In this document: positions 62,439-64,000 of the stretch, piece by piece
Numbering within the stretch: position 1 is the first letter of the stretch
Layout of the letters: each line of letters opens with the position of its first letter
Origin: an uncultured Rhizobium sp.
GTDB taxonomy: Bacteria > Pseudomonadota > Alphaproteobacteria > Rhizobiales > Rhizobiaceae
Direction of reading: 5' to 3'
Length of the DNA stretch: 64,000 bases
Assembly: GCA_945952315.1 (NCBI GenBank)
Contig: CAMFIE010000020.1
Coordinates: forward strand, 1 to 64,000
Program-made: the position numbers and the translations under genes
Notes under the pieces: model-generated
What the model saw: the letters and a program-made list of their open reading frames with translations, nothing else
The model's database searches: none
What the model was told of the DNA's origin: nothing

Positions 62439-63281
62439 TCAGAGGTCGGGATTCTCTTCCGTGATCAGAAGGGCCTTATCCAGCATGCCGGAATCGGCAA
62501 TGCCCCATTTTTCCATGATCTTCTTGTAAGTGCCATCATCGATCATAGACTGGATCGTGTCTGCGAGAACCTTGCCAAGCGGGTCGCCCTTGCGAACGCC
62601 GATGCAGCTGTTGACCGGCGACAGCACCAGCTCGGAAATCTTCAGGTCACCTGTCTGCTTGGCCATATAGGCGAGCTTGAGCGAACCGCCGACAGTGGCA
62701 TCGGCGCGATGCGAGCGCACGGCGAGTTCAGCCTGCGCCTGGGTGCCGTGGGTCTGCAGGGTGACGGGCTTGTCCTTGCATTCATTCTTGTTCAGCTTTT
62801 CCAGGAGACCGATGTCCCAGGAGCCGTTGAGAACGGCAATGGTCAATCCGCAGGCCTGGTCTGCCGTCTTGATGTCCAGCTTGCTGTCCTGCGGATAGGC
62901 GAAGGACGTGCCGATCTTGCGCTGCGCCACGAAGTCCAGCGTCTTCAGGCGCTCCTCCGTGGTGCCGAAGGAGGAAAAGCCGGCGTCGAAGCGCTTTGAC
63001 TGAAGGCCCGGTATGATGGCATCGAAACTCGTGCCCTCGAAGGTGAACTTCACGCCGAGGCGCGATTCCATTTCCTTGGCGATGTCGACGCTCCAGCCCT
63101 TCAGCTGCCCATCGGCATCGGTGAATTCGTCGGGCGCCCAATCGTTGAACACGGCGGCCTTCACGCCATTATCCTTGTACGGCTGCGGCAGGGCATCGTG
63201 CAGGGCCGGGATTACCTCGGCCATGGCAGGCGCTGCCAGCATGATCGAGAAAGCGGCAGCGGTCAAAACAGATCTAATCAT
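62439..63281 (-). CDS. Polar amino acid-type periplasmic binding protein (family 3)
   Basis: The 280-aa precursor has a Sec leader (LTAAAFSIMLAAPAMA) and a family 3 solute-binding fold (GWSVDIAKEMESRLGVKF, RFDAGFSSFGTTEERLK). Perfect AGGAGG at 63286-63291 selects ATG 63281. Members bind amino acids or opine-like conjugates, as in the Amadori-opine importers of Agrobacterium. Site 3 is about 70 bp upstream. Confidence 0.9.
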   Translation of the reverse strand: MIRSVLTAAAFSIMLAAPAMAEVIPALHDALPQPYKDNGVKAAVFNDWAPDEFTDADGQLKGWSVDIAKEMESRLGVKFTFEGTSFDAIIPGLQSKRFDAGFSSFGTTEERLKTLDFVAQRKIGTSFAYPQDSKLDIKTADQACGLTIAVLNGSWDIGLLEKLNKNECKDKPVTLQTHGTQAQAELAVRSHRADATVGGSLKLAYMAKQTGDLKISELVLSPVNSCIGVRKGDPLGKVLADTIQSMIDDGTYKKIMEKWGIADSGMLDKALLITEENPDL

Positions 63282-63350
63282 CAAAGCCTCCTGGTTGAAC
63301 GGGCCTCACCAACCCGCGCGTCCTCGTCCCCTTTTCATGAGATTGATAGC

Positions 63351-63372
63351 GAGAACGTTCTCACATATGTGA
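63351..63372. promoter_or_regulatory. LacI-type operator GAGAACGTTCTC (site 3) with adjoining palindrome TCACATATGTGA
   Basis: The perfect 12-bp operator (63351-63362) lies 70 bp before the binding-protein start and 174 bp before the LacI gene. It overlaps by two bases a second perfect 12-bp palindrome (63361-63372). The first matches sites 1 and 2; the second is not found at those sites and might bind another factor. Confidence 0.68.
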
Positions 63373-63535
63373 CATCGCTGACTGCATTCCGTCAAGCGTA
63401 TAAATGCCATGCCGCAAAACTTCTGCCGGGTTGAAAATGAGAAATGATCAGCCTACAGCATGAGAGGCTGACTATTGCTCGCTGTCCTGCCTTCAGACAT
63501 CCTCCGGGCGGGACCCATCAGAAAGGTATTGTCCA

Positions 63536-64000
63536 TTGGCTGCGAAGAGCAAAGCGACGATCGCCGATGTCGCACGGGCTGCAGGCGTGTCCACGGCGAC
63601 GGCGGGACGGGTTCTCGGTGGCTACGGCTATACCAGCGAAGAGAAGAAGGACCAGGTGCTGAAGGCGGCGCGCAGCCTTGGTTATCGGCCGAACGCCTTG
63701 GCGCGCAGCCTGATCACCGGTCAGACCCGAACGCTGGGCGTGGTGGCCGGCGATATCCAGAACCCCTTTTACGCTTCGGTCATCCGGGGCATTTCCAATG
63801 TGGCGGAAGCCAATGGCTTCGGCCTTCTGATCACCAACAGCGACGAGTCGCAGGCGAAGGAGGTGCATTCGGTCGAGCTTCTGGCGCAAAAGCAGGTTGA
63901 CGGCCTGATCGTGACCCCGACCGATACGCGCAAGGCGCGCCATCTGCATAATCTGCGCACGTCGGGTGTTCCCCTGGTTCTGATCGACCGTGCCGTTGCG
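63536..64000 (+). CDS. LacI-family transcriptional regulator (partial, TTG start)
   Basis: The frame from TTG 63536 is open to the window end (155 codons). It begins with a LacI helix-turn-helix (TIADVARAAGVSTATAGRVL), a hinge helix (RPNALARSLITG) and the start of a periplasmic-binding-like domain (TLGVVAGDIQNPFYASVIRG). GAAAGG lies nine bases before the TTG and no ATG suits. Divergent from the amino-acid importer, it is the prime candidate to bind the three GAGAACGTTCTC sites. Confidence 0.88.
   Translation, partial: MAAKSKATIADVARAAGVSTATAGRVLGGYGYTSEEKKDQVLKAARSLGYRPNALARSLITGQTRTLGVVAGDIQNPFYASVIRGISNVAEANGFGLLITNSDESQAKEVHSVELLAQKQVDGLIVTPTDTRKARHLHNLRTSGVPLVLIDRAVA

Noticed and set aside
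63361-63372. TCACATATGTGA as a CRP site
   Set aside because: CRP sites have the opposite arm order, TGTGA then TCACA with a 6-base spacer. Only a generic palindrome is supported.

Overview
The window reads as high-GC alphaproteobacterial DNA, most likely from Rhizobiales (Rhizobiaceae-like). The evidence is gene content: an iol/moc-type inositol block, many Liv and other ABC importers each with its own FadR, HutC, MocR, LacI or LuxR regulator, and tight ATGA/TGATG gene overlaps. Genus cannot be fixed from sequence alone. No rRNA, tRNA, insertion sequence or CRISPR array was seen. The dense run of catabolic importers would suit an accessory chromosome, chromid or megaplasmid, but that is inference.
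Layout. (1) 1-14185: a Wzx/Wzy-type exopolysaccharide locus. It holds a two-domain alpha/beta hydrolase, four GT4 glycosyltransferases, a Wzc-like chain-length protein with a degenerate ATPase domain, a Wzy-like polymerase, a MurJ/Wzx-type flippase, a polysaccharide deacetylase and an exported clan GH-A-like glycosidase. (2) 14478-24249: a minus-strand N,N-dimethylformamidase (DMFase)-like system. It holds an HDAC-family amidohydrolase, LivKGFH, a LivM permease fused in frame to the DMFase small subunit, the DMFase large subunit and a LuxR regulator. Two near-identical 16-bp palindromes sit in front of its two transcription units. (3) 24297-33197: YghU, a DUF805/DUF4129/DUF4350/MoxR/DUF58/SpoIIM/RDD membrane operon, a CMD-like protein and OsmC.
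(4) 33316-44006: a second Liv importer divergent from FadR regulator, DUF3830, TIGR04076, aldo/keto reductase, LivK, DAO-type oxidase and aminotransferase, closed by a second FadR-type regulator. This looks like a catabolic unit for an unknown amine, amide or amino acid. (5) 44451-53145: iolE, a CUT1 sugar importer, iolG-like dehydrogenase, a TIM-barrel isomerase and a MocR regulator, suggesting inositol or inosamine-type (rhizopine-like) catabolism. (6) 53326-64000: an Amadori-like catabolic regulon. It holds an OYE-type iron-sulfur flavoprotein, a sugar isomerase/epimerase, a GlpD-like FAD enzyme, a FrlB/FraB-like SIS deglycase, a HutC-type GntR regulator, an ornithine cyclodeaminase-like protein, a polar amino-acid ABC importer and a LacI regulator that starts with TTG and runs off the window. 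Three copies of the palindrome GAGAACGTTCTC (one imperfect) lie before three of its units and probably define the LacI regulon.
The most unusual item is the DMFase-like system, where a transporter permease carries the small enzyme subunit as a C-terminal domain. If real, it couples uptake of an amide physically to its hydrolysis.
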